Of a stretch of 64,000 nt of DNA, positions 41,588 to 51,106 are shown piece after piece (the stretch's first letter is position 1; every line of letters begins with the position of its first letter). The stretch is from assembly GCF_000428845.1 (NCBI RefSeq), contig NZ_AUAS01000003.1, forward strand, positions 62,001 to 126,000, given 5' to 3'. The position numbers were made by a program, and so were the translations under genes. Below the pieces are notes generated by a model that made no database searches, had not been told where the DNA came from, and saw only the letters and a list, made by a program, of their open reading frames with translations. This DNA is from Dyadobacter alkalitolerans DSM 23607. GTDB taxonomy: Bacteria; Bacteroidota; Bacteroidia; Cytophagales; Spirosomataceae.

Positions 41588-44215
41588 TTAGATCAGCTCG
41601 ACATATCCATCCGTCCCATTCACCCGGACCCGCTGACCATCCTTGATCAGCTTTGTCGCATTTTCTACGCCTACGACGGCTGGTAAGCCATATTCGCGTG
41701 CAATAACGGCTCCATGGGTCATTAACCCGCCTACTTCTGTGACGAGACCTTTGATGGAAACGAACAGGGGCGTCCAGCTCGGATCAGTGAAAGCGGTTAT
41801 CAGAATGTCGCCATCTTCCAGTTCGGCGTCTTCCATGTTCAATATCACGCGCGCGCGTCCCTCAACGATCCCAGACGAAACGGCCAGACCGGCAATGGCG
41901 CCATCGGGCAGATTTTCCTTTTTATAAGAACCGGTAATCACTTCACCATCAGACGTCATAACACGCGGAGGCGTTAATTTTTCATAATTTTTAAATGCTT
42001 CCTTCCGCTGGTGGATGAGTTCGTTTTCCAGCTTTTTTGCCCTGACAACCTCACATAGTTCGTCGAAGGTGAGATAATAAATCGCTTCTTTGTCAGCTAT
42101 GACATTTGCCTGCACAAGCCGTTCTGCCTCCCTTAATAACGCTTGTTTATATACGAAGAAGCGACTTACCATTCCGTATTTCGGATATTCGCGATAACCC
42201 GTAAAATTGCGGATCAGGTCGATCACTTGTTTGGCCTTCTTTGCTTTTGACTCACCATCAGGCAATTGCCTTAACCGGCTCAATAATTCATTTTCTTTTT
42301 CCAATGCTTCCCGCCGCCCCTGCTCAAATTTTCTTTGACTAGCACCCGGTTCAAAATTTTTGATATTACCAAGAATAACCGGGATAAGCGTGGCAGGTTT
42401 TTCAATCCAGCGCGGACGCGTAATATCAATTTCGCCGGCACATCGCACGCCGTACTTTTGAAGAAAATCGCGCATCGCAGCCTGGGCGGCTTTTCCACCT
42501 TCCAATTGGGCGAGATGGTCCAGAAAACGGTCGTCTCTCACATTTTGAAGATAACCGACGACCTGCGGGAAAGGGCGGATTACGTCGGCGACGTCCAGTA
42601 GTGCCAACCCCATTTCGGAAGTTACATTATTGGGGACAGATTGAGAAAGTATATCTGCTGCATTTTTCTCCCCCAGCCATTCATTCATTTTATCATTAAT
42701 CCATCCCAAAGCATTAAAAGTGGACATAATCGTCTTCGTACTCAGCGAATCAAACATGCTTTTCTTCCACTGTTGAATGTCCTGGCGGATGAAGTCGAGC
42801 AAATCGGAACCTGATTTCGACTGGATATCCGCTTTCAATGCGGCAAGCGATGTTTCGCTCTTGCTGATCAAATCCGTTATCACCTGTGGATCGTCGATGA
42901 ACGGCGGCGTGGCCGCAGGCGGCGGTGCGGGATTGCTTATCACCGATTGTTCGTCCGGCAAAAATTCAATAAAATCTTCCCGGCCTAAAATATTCAGCAG
43001 CGCATCTTTGATCAGCGGATCAGACTTTCCTAATGTTGTATTCAGAATAATATCCCGCATGGCCGGAGAAGCCAGGTTGGGCGCGACGTCCACGAATAAT
43101 CTCCCGCCAGCGGTGCGCATTTTGGCAGGCGTTAGCAACAGGAAAACGGAAAGCCCCAGCGGCTTCATAGCATCCGTCATCATTTGCTGGTGGCCCACAG
43201 ACACATAAACGGCCGGAAGGCCCTCAGCATGAACCGGACCGCTTGCCTGAGGAATGGGGAACAAAGTAGTAACCGGGCGGCTTTGAACAATATAAAACGT
43301 GTTACCAGACAGGCACCATTCGATATCCTGAGGACTGCCGAAATGGGCTTCAATCTTTCTTCCGATGTTGGAAAGCTGTAAAATTTGCGCATCTGTCAGC
43401 GTTTGCATTTCCTGTTTTTCGGGATCAATCTTCTCTTCCTGCGTGCCGCCATTTGCTGATGCACGAATAGCCTGCTTCTTTCCTCCTATCTGCTTCTCGA
43501 TGATAGCCCCGTTACGGACTTTATAATGATCCGCATTCACAATGCCCGAAACCAGCGCCTCGCCGAGGCCGAAGCTGGCATCGATGGATGTGACTTTCCG
43601 GTTGCCATTAACCGGATCGGCAGTGAACAAAATGCCTGCGGCATCGGGAAAAACCATCTTCTGGACCACCACCGACAGCTGGACTTTGCGATGATCAAAT
43701 CCGTTTTGAATCCGATAAATTACTGCACGATCCGTGAACAGGGAAGCCCAGCATTTACTGATAGATGCGAGGATAGCCACCTTTCCGATGACATTCAAGT
43801 AAGTATCCTGCTGGCCTGCGAACGATGCCGTCGGCAGATCCTCTGCCGTGGCGCTGGAACGGACCGCATATGCATTGGTTTCACCAAAATGGTTAAGATG
43901 AATGCCAATTTCCTTGTTGATCTCCTCCCGGATCGCTGTTTCTTCAATGAATCTTCGGATTTCCGCACTGATTGCACTGATCGCTTTTCGATCCTCTGCA
44001 TGAAGCAGCGCCAGCTGATCCAGCAGCATATCGATATCCTGGCTGTTCGTAATTATTTCCTTAAAAGCATTGGTAGTCACGCAAAAACCATCCGGCACCT
44101 GCACGCCCGGAATCCGCAGCAACTCGCCCAGATTAGCACCTTTGCCACCGACCAAGTGAATGTGCGTTTTATCAATGTTCTTAAATTCTATTACAAATTG
44201 ACTTTTATTTTCCAT
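41588..44215 (-). CDS. rph: Rifampicin phosphotransferase (PEP-synthase-like)
   Basis: An 875-residue three-domain enzyme. The N-terminal ATP-grasp part has LVGGKGANLGELLRIPGVQV, AVRSSATAEDLPTASFAGQQ and ISKCWASLFTDRAVIYRIQN, as in Rph and PEP synthases; the middle region (~320-770) is the rifampin-binding domain type. The C-terminal swivelling domain holds the catalytic His in GGLMTHGAVIAREYGLPAVV. Length and the close match to Listeria-type Rph motifs favour rifampicin phosphotransferase, which phosphorylates the C21 hydroxyl of the drug using ATP, over PEP synthase. The marR-family gene directly upstream (16 bp) fits an inducible resistance unit. Confidence 0.85.
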   Translation of the reverse strand: MENKSQFVIEFKNIDKTHIHLVGGKGANLGELLRIPGVQVPDGFCVTTNAFKEIITNSQDIDMLLDQLALLHAEDRKAISAISAEIRRFIEETAIREEINKEIGIHLNHFGETNAYAVRSSATAEDLPTASFAGQQDTYLNVIGKVAILASISKCWASLFTDRAVIYRIQNGFDHRKVQLSVVVQKMVFPDAAGILFTADPVNGNRKVTSIDASFGLGEALVSGIVNADHYKVRNGAIIEKQIGGKKQAIRASANGGTQEEKIDPEKQEMQTLTDAQILQLSNIGRKIEAHFGSPQDIEWCLSGNTFYIVQSRPVTTLFPIPQASGPVHAEGLPAVYVSVGHQQMMTDAMKPLGLSVFLLLTPAKMRTAGGRLFVDVAPNLASPAMRDIILNTTLGKSDPLIKDALLNILGREDFIEFLPDEQSVISNPAPPPAATPPFIDDPQVITDLISKSETSLAALKADIQSKSGSDLLDFIRQDIQQWKKSMFDSLSTKTIMSTFNALGWINDKMNEWLGEKNAADILSQSVPNNVTSEMGLALLDVADVIRPFPQVVGYLQNVRDDRFLDHLAQLEGGKAAQAAMRDFLQKYGVRCAGEIDITRPRWIEKPATLIPVILGNIKNFEPGASQRKFEQGRREALEKENELLSRLRQLPDGESKAKKAKQVIDLIRNFTGYREYPKYGMVSRFFVYKQALLREAERLVQANVIADKEAIYYLTFDELCEVVRAKKLENELIHQRKEAFKNYEKLTPPRVMTSDGEVITGSYKKENLPDGAIAGLAVSSGIVEGRARVILNMEDAELEDGDILITAFTDPSWTPLFVSIKGLVTEVGGLMTHGAVIAREYGLPAVVGVENATKLIKDGQRVRVNGTDGYVELI

Positions 44216-44231
44216 GGCTAATAGGAATGCA

Positions 44232-44687
44232 TTATTGTTTGTTAAGCTGTTCCGTCGTTTCTTTTGCTATTTCAATGGCTTTGTTGAAATAGGCTTCGAT
44301 GACTTTGCTGTCTGCATCGGAGAATGACGCAAGCATTTCCTCGGTTTTGCTTCTGAAATCTTTGTAAAGGGGTGCGAGGAGCGCCATAATGTTTTCCGTG
44401 TTGGCCACAATGATCACTTTCCGCCTGTCTTCCGGCGCAAAGCGCCTCTTCACCAGATCTCTCTTTTCAAACCGGTCGATCAAGCCCGTTACGGCGCCCG
44501 TGGTGAGACCCGTCAGGTTCGAAAGTTCACCCGCCGTCATTTCACCTTTTTCGAGGAAAAACCCCAGATACTTATGATCAGTCCCGGCTAGGCCAGCCTT
44601 TCGGGCCACGGTTTCATGCATTTGAAGTGAAACATATGCGTATTGCTGCCCCAGTCGCCGGACCGTCTTTACACCCTCGTCATTCAT
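44232..44687 (-). CDS. MarR-family transcriptional regulator
   Basis: A 151-residue regulator. The winged helix is AGELSNLTGLTTGAVTGLID with wing RRFAPEDRRKVIIV; long N- and C-terminal helices form the dimer interface. It sits 16 bp upstream of rph on the same strand, so it is probably cotranscribed with and controls rph. Its ligand may be a drug or aromatic compound. It stands divergent from the TonB receptor gene at 44913 with a 225-bp gap. Confidence 0.9.
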   Translation of the reverse strand: MNDEGVKTVRRLGQQYAYVSLQMHETVARKAGLAGTDHKYLGFFLEKGEMTAGELSNLTGLTTGAVTGLIDRFEKRDLVKRRFAPEDRRKVIIVANTENIMALLAPLYKDFRSKTEEMLASFSDADSKVIEAYFNKAIEIAKETTEQLNKQ

Positions 44688-44912
44688 ATTTTATCTTGTT
44701 GAATAATTATCTTAGCAACAAAGATAAATATAGAAAAGCGAGACGTGCAAATTATTAGGTAAAAATAAAGTCAATCCTTTTGCGTCACGAGCGCTGTTTC
44801 CCTCGTATTGCCTAGCAACATCGTTCAGGAAATTCTTGAAATGATTAAATTGTTTTTTTGACATACCATAAAATGTAACCGAGCGTTAACGAATTTTAAC
44901 GCGACTCTAAGT

Positions 44913-47309
44913 ATGCCCAAACCACTCTACCAGTTACTAATCTTTGTTTTCGTTTCTTTTCAGGCTTTTGCTCAGGAGCAGATTACCATCAGTGGTTTTG
45001 TGCGTGAAAAAGGAAGCCTGGAACTGTTGCCAGGTGTGAATGTCTACCTCGAAAATTCTATGATCGGGACGGTTACCAATACCTACGGCTTCTATTCACT
45101 GACCATTCTGAAATCAGATTCTGTCAAGATTTCCTATTCTTTTGTGGGTTATGAAAGGCAGGAAGTGCGCGTGGAGAAGGCGGTTAGCCAGCAAATTGAC
45201 ATTGCATTATCAACAGCTACCCAGCTGAACGAAGTGATCATTTCGGGAAGGCGGCAGGATGAAAAAGTAAGCGAATCGGTGCAGATGAGCCAGATTGAGA
45301 TTCCGATTTCCCAAATCAAAAAAATCCCAGCGTTTTTTGGTGAAAAGGACGTGATACGCGTTTTGCAGCTTATGCCGGGCGTCCAAAAAGGGACCGAAGG
45401 ACAAACAGGCCTATACGTCCGCGGCGGCGGGCCGGACCAGAATCTGATCATCCTGGATGATGCGGTGGTGTACAACGCGAGCCATCTTTTCGGCTTTTTC
45501 TCCGTTTTCAACAGCGATGCCCTCAAAAGTGTCGAACTGACAAAAGGTGGGTTTCCGGCGCGGTATGGCGGGCGGCTTTCTTCCGTTGTTGAAATGAATA
45601 TGAAGGAAGGAAGCAAAGAAAAACTCCACGGCGAAGGCGGCATTGGGCTTATCTCATCCCGGTTAACGCTGGAAGGGCCATTGGCAAAAAAGAAATCCTC
45701 TTTCCTGATTTCCGCACGACGTACATACATTGACGTGCTCGCTCAGCCGCTGATCGCCCAGCAGCAAGCGGGCTCCGACAGCAAGGTGAAGCCGGGCTAT
45801 TTCTTTTACGACCTCAATGCAAAAGTGAATTACGATTTCGGGGCGAAAAACAAGCTGTATGTCAGTGGATATTTCGGGCGTGATAAATTCAACATCCGGG
45901 AAAAGAGCTCCGATAGTGAAAACAGGTCGGGGTTGAGCTGGGGGAATGCTACGGCGACATTGCGGTGGAATCATTTGATCAACCAAAAGCTGTTTGTAAA
46001 TACTTCGCTGATTTACAGCCATTTCAATTTCAATATTTTTGCCAACGACAAACAGTATGAAAAGGGCGTATTGCAGGATGAGTTTAGTTTGAAATACAAC
46101 AGCCTGATCCGGGATTATAGCCTGAAAACGGATTTTGATTATTTCCTCAATGCAAAACACAGCGTAAAATTCGGGGCACAGCTTACGTCGCATCGCTTTG
46201 TTCCTTCGGCCCTGGCGCTGGAAGGCGACTTTTCTGACGATGACATTGACTTGCAAGCCAAACCCATCAACACCCTGGAAGCGGGCGCTTATGTGGAGGA
46301 TACCTGGCAGCCCTTTACCGCATTAAAGGTGAACGGTGGTTTCAGATTAAGCTTTTTTCAAACAAAAACAAAGTTATATGTGCGACCGGAACCCAGAATT
46401 TCGGCAGCATTGAAATTGGCAAAGGATTTTTCCGTCAAAGCCTCATTTGCTAAAATGAACCAATATGTGCATTTGCTGAGCAACACCGGACTAGGTTTGC
46501 CCACGGATCTTTGGGTTCCTACCACCGACCGGGTGGCGCCGCAACAGTCCAGCCAGGTTGCATTCGGCTTTGCGAAAGATCTTGAAAAGCCCGGCCTGGC
46601 GCTGACTTTGGAAGGTTACTATAAGAAAATGAACAACATTATCAGTTACAAGGAAGGCTCCTCCTTTATCAGTCTGGACGGTGAAAACGCCAACGAGCTC
46701 GATTGGGAAGATAACATTACCACGGGAAAAGGCTGGTCTTATGGCGCTGAATTCATGGTGCAGAAGAAAACCGGAAAGCTCTCGGGCTGGGTTGGTTATA
46801 CATTATCGTGGACGCAGTGGAAATTTCCGGAGCTCAATTTTGGCAAAACATTCTATCCCCGCTATGACCGCCGCAACGACATTTCGGTGGTGGGAATTTA
46901 CGAACTGAGCAAGCGCATTACATTATCAGCAACATGGGTTTACGGAACGGGCAATGCACTTACGATCCCGATTTCTAAGTTCTCGACCTATCCAAACCGC
47001 TTCGTGCCGAATCCCTGGGGAACACCTGCATATGGCGGGAATGTCACCAACGAATATGGAGACAAAAACGGCTTCCGGGCAGAGCCTTACCACCGTATGG
47101 ATGTTGCGATCCAGTTTCATAAGAAGAAAAAGCGGCACGAACGCACCTGGGAATTCGGGCTTTACAATGCATACAACCGCAGGAATCCGTTTTTCTATAA
47201 CATTGATAATAAAAGAGATCCCGGCGATCCTAACAGAAGGATCAATGTCCTGACACGCTATTCGTTGTTCCCGGTGCTGCCGTCTTTTAGTTATAATTTT
47301 AAATTCTGA
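44913..47309 (+). CDS. TonB-dependent receptor with carboxypeptidase-like domain
   Basis: A 798-residue outer-membrane receptor. Signal peptide to FQAFAQ; CarboxypepD_reg-like domain (~22-105, SGFVREKGSLELLPGVNVYL); plug domain with VIRVLQLMPGVQKGTEGQTG, LYVRGGGPDQNLIILDDAVV and GFPARYGGRLSSVVEMNMKE; then the barrel to the terminal FSYNFKF. This subfamily is typically paired with DUF4249 lipoproteins, as here: the next gene starts 6 bp later. Substrate unknown. Confidence 0.9.
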   Translation: MPKPLYQLLIFVFVSFQAFAQEQITISGFVREKGSLELLPGVNVYLENSMIGTVTNTYGFYSLTILKSDSVKISYSFVGYERQEVRVEKAVSQQIDIALSTATQLNEVIISGRRQDEKVSESVQMSQIEIPISQIKKIPAFFGEKDVIRVLQLMPGVQKGTEGQTGLYVRGGGPDQNLIILDDAVVYNASHLFGFFSVFNSDALKSVELTKGGFPARYGGRLSSVVEMNMKEGSKEKLHGEGGIGLISSRLTLEGPLAKKKSSFLISARRTYIDVLAQPLIAQQQAGSDSKVKPGYFFYDLNAKVNYDFGAKNKLYVSGYFGRDKFNIREKSSDSENRSGLSWGNATATLRWNHLINQKLFVNTSLIYSHFNFNIFANDKQYEKGVLQDEFSLKYNSLIRDYSLKTDFDYFLNAKHSVKFGAQLTSHRFVPSALALEGDFSDDDIDLQAKPINTLEAGAYVEDTWQPFTALKVNGGFRLSFFQTKTKLYVRPEPRISAALKLAKDFSVKASFAKMNQYVHLLSNTGLGLPTDLWVPTTDRVAPQQSSQVAFGFAKDLEKPGLALTLEGYYKKMNNIISYKEGSSFISLDGENANELDWEDNITTGKGWSYGAEFMVQKKTGKLSGWVGYTLSWTQWKFPELNFGKTFYPRYDRRNDISVVGIYELSKRITLSATWVYGTGNALTIPISKFSTYPNRFVPNPWGTPAYGGNVTNEYGDKNGFRAEPYHRMDVAIQFHKKKKRHERTWEFGLYNAYNRRNPFFYNIDNKRDPGDPNRRINVLTRYSLFPVLPSFSYNFKF

Positions 47310-47315
47310 TCAAAA

Positions 47316-48278
47316 ATGCGCGTTATAACGGCTTTATACATCAATAAGACCTTGCTTTTTCTCATGCTGATGTGCATCGGTTTGCTGTGCGGATGTGAGA
47401 ATCTTGTCAATGATCTGGATCAGGACAAGCTTCCGAAAGTAGAGGCTAAACTGGCTGTTTCCTGCTACATTTCTCCACAAAGCCCGCTGTTGGAAGCCAT
47501 TATTACAGAGTCACAACCGATCTTCGGACCGGCAAACTACAATCCGACGATTATTACCAACGCCGAAGTCATCTTGTCCGACGATGTAAATCAGGTCCGG
47601 CTGGTTTTCGATGATTCACTCCAGAACTACGTTGCGGACAGCAGTGCGTTTAAGGTCGTGGCGGGCAAGACCTATACATTGACTGTTAACGATGGAAAAA
47701 GATTTGTAAAAGCGAAATGCACAGTGCCGTTTAACCGGGTGAAAGAAATGGAAGTGTCCATTGATAAAGAATGGGCCGGCTATGAAACCGATTCGACCGC
47801 ATGGTTCAGGCTTTCGTGGGAAGATGTGAAGGGGGAAAGCAACTATTATGCACTTCGCGGTTCCTATACGCATGAACAAACTATGCCCCGGCCCGACCCG
47901 AAAACAGGCAAGATCGAACCTTTTCGATATATCTTCACCACGGAAATGATTGCTTTTGAGAGAGGCGTTTACAATGATGTAAATCTGGACGGGATCAAGT
48001 TTACCGGTCCCAAAAACGGAGCTCATATTAGTTCAAACAGGACCATTACCTATCTGGACGAAAAAGGTGCGGAAAAATCACTGGAAACAGAGCCCCTCAT
48101 CAGGGACGTGAGAATAGAAGTAATGTGCATTGACGAGCATTATTTCAAGTTTAGACGCTCGCTGGAAAATAATAATGATAATCCGTTTGTAGAACCCACT
48201 TTGGTTTATACCAATATAGAAGGTGGCCTGGGCTGTTTTGCATCCTTTAATGCGGTGGGAAAGACCATTAATCCCTGA
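47316..48278 (+). CDS. DUF4249 lipoprotein, partner of the TonB receptor
   Basis: A 320-residue lipoprotein (lipobox LLCGC after a hydrophobic h-region). The mature part matches DUF4249: VEAKLAVSCYISPQSPLLEA, ITNAEVILSDDVNQVRLVFD, YTLTVNDGKRFVKAKCTVPF. It is translated right after the TonB receptor. DUF4249 proteins are thought to be the surface or periplasmic partner of this receptor type, like SusD for SusC, but the ligand is unknown. A strong terminator follows. Confidence 0.88.
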   Translation: MRVITALYINKTLLFLMLMCIGLLCGCENLVNDLDQDKLPKVEAKLAVSCYISPQSPLLEAIITESQPIFGPANYNPTIITNAEVILSDDVNQVRLVFDDSLQNYVADSSAFKVVAGKTYTLTVNDGKRFVKAKCTVPFNRVKEMEVSIDKEWAGYETDSTAWFRLSWEDVKGESNYYALRGSYTHEQTMPRPDPKTGKIEPFRYIFTTEMIAFERGVYNDVNLDGIKFTGPKNGAHISSNRTITYLDEKGAEKSLETEPLIRDVRIEVMCIDEHYFKFRRSLENNNDNPFVEPTLVYTNIEGGLGCFASFNAVGKTINP

Positions 48279-48300
48279 ACTGCTCCGCTATCAAAAAAAA

Positions 48301-48331
48301 ACGGTGACCAGGTTTTTGCCTGGCCACCGTT
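48301..48331. terminator. Bidirectional terminator after the DUF4249 gene
   Basis: Stem ACGGTGACCAGG with CCTGGCCACCGTT around TTTTTG, with an A-run before and T-containing sequence after. It sits between convergent genes. Confidence 0.8.
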
Positions 48332-48352
48332 CAAAATTTAAGAAGCTGCAAA

Positions 48353-49393
48353 TCAGTATTTAAGCTCTTTGATTTTTGCTATGACCCTATTTGCGATGAT
48401 TTGGTAACCCTTATCATTCAAATGGATTTCGTCCGTGCTGACGTCAGCCCGTAGACCTCTCGGGAAATTAAGATTTTCAAGGTCCGACAAGTCATCCTGT
48501 GAAGGGCTGTAACTGATTTCGGCCAGTTCCGCATCGGTTGGCGGTGTCATTGGAACAAATGATTTTCCATATTTCGCTGCCAGCTTCTCATTAATGGAGG
48601 CGACCTGCTCAAAGTTTTCTGTTCCCTTCCGATCCGATTGCGCCAGCAGAACGCCGAGGACAATGTAACGTGCGGGCGCTGTGATATAAGCAATGGAACT
48701 GTCGAGGGCGGCAAGGATTTCCTCTTCCGCATTCGGTTTCCCAATGTTATTCCGACCATACCATAAGATCTGCGTGGCCGTTTTAAGCCTCGAAGCATCG
48801 TCCAGCAAAAATTCCGAGTTTTCGGGAACATCAATTACGCTTACAGCCGTAGGTGTGATTGTATAATTTTCGCCCAGTTCTGCGTTGGCCGTGCGCCTGA
48901 TGGTGCACCTGACGCCGCCTACGGAGCCGGTTCTGCTGTATTCGTCGTTATTGGTGGGTGTTGATAAAAATTGATTGCTGAGTTTTGTGATCCGCACAGG
49001 CTTGATGCCATTCAGCTTATTGCCTTCGATGGATATTGTAAGCGGCGTTCCACCTTGTCGCACGGCAATGCGCGATGCAACCTGCCCTACAATGCCGTCG
49101 CTGAGGACCGGTCTGCCTGCCAGTGCAGCCGCAACAATGTTTCCGTAAGGAGCGGTGCCACCTGCTCCAATGGTGAGACTATCACCAAAAAATGCAAGCG
49201 TTTTATCCCGGTCGGGCTGTTTTTCTTCTTCCTCTTTGTCGCTTTTAGGGAAAATATCTTCGATAATCCCGCTACACGATGATAGCAATGTTGTTGTAAA
49301 AATGGCCGCCCCAGATTGTAGGAAAAAACGCCTGCGGCTTAGTGAACTGTCTGGATTCTTAATGTGCGAGTCAGTATTCTGATCTTCATTCAT
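48353..49393 (-). CDS. SGNH/GDSL hydrolase, Tat-type lipoprotein
   Basis: A 346-residue protein. The N-terminus has SRRRFFLQSGAAIF, a twin-arginine signal, followed by a lipobox-like LLSSC, so it may be a Tat-exported lipoprotein. The SGNH blocks are visible: AFFGDSLTIGAGG (block I, Ser nucleophile), block III IWYGRNNIGK, and block V DEIHLNDKGYQ (Asp/His). Esterase or acyl-hydrolase activity on cell-surface carbohydrates or lipids is likely; the substrate is unknown. Confidence 0.85.
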   Translation of the reverse strand: MNEDQNTDSHIKNPDSSLSRRRFFLQSGAAIFTTTLLSSCSGIIEDIFPKSDKEEEEKQPDRDKTLAFFGDSLTIGAGGTAPYGNIVAAALAGRPVLSDGIVGQVASRIAVRQGGTPLTISIEGNKLNGIKPVRITKLSNQFLSTPTNNDEYSRTGSVGGVRCTIRRTANAELGENYTITPTAVSVIDVPENSEFLLDDASRLKTATQILWYGRNNIGKPNAEEEILAALDSSIAYITAPARYIVLGVLLAQSDRKGTENFEQVASINEKLAAKYGKSFVPMTPPTDAELAEISYSPSQDDLSDLENLNFPRGLRADVSTDEIHLNDKGYQIIANRVIAKIKELKY

Positions 49394-49534
49394 TTTTTTG
49401 GAAGATATATGGGGTTATGCTTACATCTTTCCAACAATAATCATTCCAACCGCAGACTCATTATTTTGCCGTTGAATCACTAAAATTTGTTGCATTTTTC
49501 CACGCTATGTTCCTTTGTGAAAAATCACATAGCC

Positions 49535-49651
49535 ATGGAACAACTATTCTTACAACTTGCAGGTTTAATTGAAGCAGGATTAGTTATAATGATGCTTTTC
49601 ATTGGATTCAAGATCATCCAATCCCTGGAAGTAACATCACTCAAAAAGTAG
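49535..49651 (+). CDS. Small membrane-protein ORF (38 aa)
   Basis: A 38-codon frame, MEQLFLQLAGLIEAGLVIMM followed by LFIGFKIIQSLEVTSLKK, has one hydrophobic helix and a basic C-terminus. It lies in a 297-bp gap between divergently oriented genes and is followed within 7 bp by a perfect 11-bp stem hairpin. Such small single-helix proteins are often missed by gene finders. No homologue is known to me, so it could be chance, though the hairpin and composition favour a real gene. Confidence 0.5.
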   Translation: MEQLFLQLAGLIEAGLVIMMLFIGFKIIQSLEVTSLKK

Positions 49652-49657
49652 AACAAT

Positions 49658-49686
49658 TCTCATATGGCAATTTAAGCCATATGAGA
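49658..49686. terminator. 11-bp perfect hairpin, convergent terminator
   Basis: TCTCATATGGC (49658-49668), 7-nt loop, GCCATATGAGA (49676-49686). It lies between the small ORF and the 3' end of the convergent 49691-51106 gene. It lacks a long T-run on the + side. Confidence 0.6.
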
Positions 49687-49690
49687 TGCA

Positions 49691-51106
49691 TTACCAAACC
49701 CGAAATCTCAAAAACAGCTGCCCGTTCACTTTTCGAATGGGGTATTTCGGGGAGGCAGAAAGATTGCTCAGGGGTGCTAAAATATTAATTCCTGTTTGGA
49801 AACGCCCCACCTTATACGAGAGGCCTGCTTTGAAATAGAAAATATCTTTATTCAAATAGCGCCCGGTCTGTTCCGAACCTTTTAATGTAACCAGTTTCGG
49901 ACTTAACAGTTCCCCTCTTCCATTCACAACCTGCTCCTGCACCAGCGCTCCTAAAACGCGGCTATAAGCAATACCCGCCCCGATCGTAAAGTGATTTACC
50001 AACTCATACTGATATTGCAAAGCCAGGTTAATGCTGGCCGTTTTAACCAGACTTAGCCTGAGCGAAACAAGCGAGGAATCGGGCCCGGAAATGTAATCCG
50101 GAAATTGATCCAGTTTTCCATGATTGCCGAAATAGGGCTGGTAGGCCGAGGCGCTCAATGTCAGTGAATGATGGTCGCGAAAAGTTTTACCTATATAAAT
50201 GCCTGGGATCAGCAATAATGCTGGTTTTTTGGTGCTGTCGATACCCGTGAAAAGGAAATTAGTTTGCTTCAACGGCGAAATCAAATTCCATTCAAGTCCT
50301 GCTTCGAAGGACTTTTTGCGAGGCTCTTTCGGAATGTTCATTGTAATGACTTTGCTGGCTTGCGCGCCTCCTTTTACTTTGGCTGAAAAACCGGGGTCAT
50401 AGGAAGAAGGTTTAAAGGGCAAAGATTTGATTTGAAATAACGCAGCAATTTCCCAACGTCTATCGCCTTCCGTCGTGGCGTTAATGTTACCGGAATTTTC
50501 CCCCGGATACTTGGCTATTGTTTCCCTCCTCTCTGTTTTATAAGCTCTTTGATCAACTTTTTTTGTTTTTACAATTGTTCCCGTTGTTTCAACTTTTCCA
50601 CGTTCATTGCTTTCTCGAGTCTTAGCACCTGTTTCAGTATCTACATCTCTTACGGTTTTAACACCTGTTTGAGTTTCAACGCCTGTTTCCGTTTCAACAG
50701 CTCTTTCCGTTTCAACACCTGTTTGAGTTGCAACGCCTGTTTCCGTTTGAATGCCTTCCAGACTTATGTTAGCTTTGCCAACTTTTTCTATTCCCCTATT
50801 GTGCTGACCCGCAGAAATGTCCTTGCTGGCTAGCTTTTCATTTTTAATAGAAACCTCTTTTTTATCATTTTTCAAAAACAAAACCACTCCAACGCTTACA
50901 ATCCCAACCAGGATCAGCACTGAAAGCAGCTTGAATGTGCTTCCCTCGAAAATTTGCTGCAATTTTCCAGCAGCTGGAGTTGCATTAAGCATATCGTTCA
51001 TCTTTCCCCACGCGTCGTCGGCCGGAATTTCCGGATCCGGCAACTTCCCGGAGAAAAATTTGTCGATATTTTTGTTTTTGTTTTTCACATCAAAAGATCT
51101 TTTCAA
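49691..51106 (-). CDS. Membrane-anchored partner of ECF sigma factor with hexapeptide repeats and barrel-like C-terminus
   Basis: A 471-residue protein that overlaps the ECF sigma gene by 17 bp, the normal place for an anti-sigma factor. Residues 1-55 are cytoplasmic (PDPEIPADDAWGKMNDML is like anti-sigma N-termini), ~58-78 a transmembrane helix. Residues 121-163 hold seven hexapeptides of the type TETGVA/TQTGVE. From ~215 the sequence looks like an outer-membrane beta-barrel (SFEAGLEWNLISPLKQTNFL; FTIGAGIAYSRVLG; terminal FRVW). No FecR or zinc-type motif is seen. It may link the sigma factor to envelope state; the architecture is typical of a few Bacteroidota proteins only. Confidence 0.7.
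   Translation of the reverse strand: MKRSFDVKNKNKNIDKFFSGKLPDPEIPADDAWGKMNDMLNATPAAGKLQQIFEGSTFKLLSVLILVGIVSVGVVLFLKNDKKEVSIKNEKLASKDISAGQHNRGIEKVGKANISLEGIQTETGVATQTGVETERAVETETGVETQTGVKTVRDVDTETGAKTRESNERGKVETTGTIVKTKKVDQRAYKTERRETIAKYPGENSGNINATTEGDRRWEIAALFQIKSLPFKPSSYDPGFSAKVKGGAQASKVITMNIPKEPRKKSFEAGLEWNLISPLKQTNFLFTGIDSTKKPALLLIPGIYIGKTFRDHHSLTLSASAYQPYFGNHGKLDQFPDYISGPDSSLVSLRLSLVKTASINLALQYQYELVNHFTIGAGIAYSRVLGALVQEQVVNGRGELLSPKLVTLKGSEQTGRYLNKDIFYFKAGLSYKVGRFQTGINILAPLSNLSASPKYPIRKVNGQLFLRFRVW
50618..50746 (-). repeat. Seven 18-bp tandem repeats (TxTGVE hexapeptides)
   Basis: Codons 121-163 of the overlapping gene form seven six-residue units: TETGVA, TQTGVE, TERAVE, TETGVE, TQTGVK, TVRDVD, TETGAK. 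The DNA repeats every 18 bp, so the number of units could vary by slippage. They make a flexible or extended periplasmic linker between the membrane helix and the C-terminal domain. Confidence 0.85.

Noticed and set aside
41588..44215. PEP synthase (ppsA)
   Set aside because: The N-terminal and middle-region motifs fit Rph better, and the marR-type neighbour supports a drug role.
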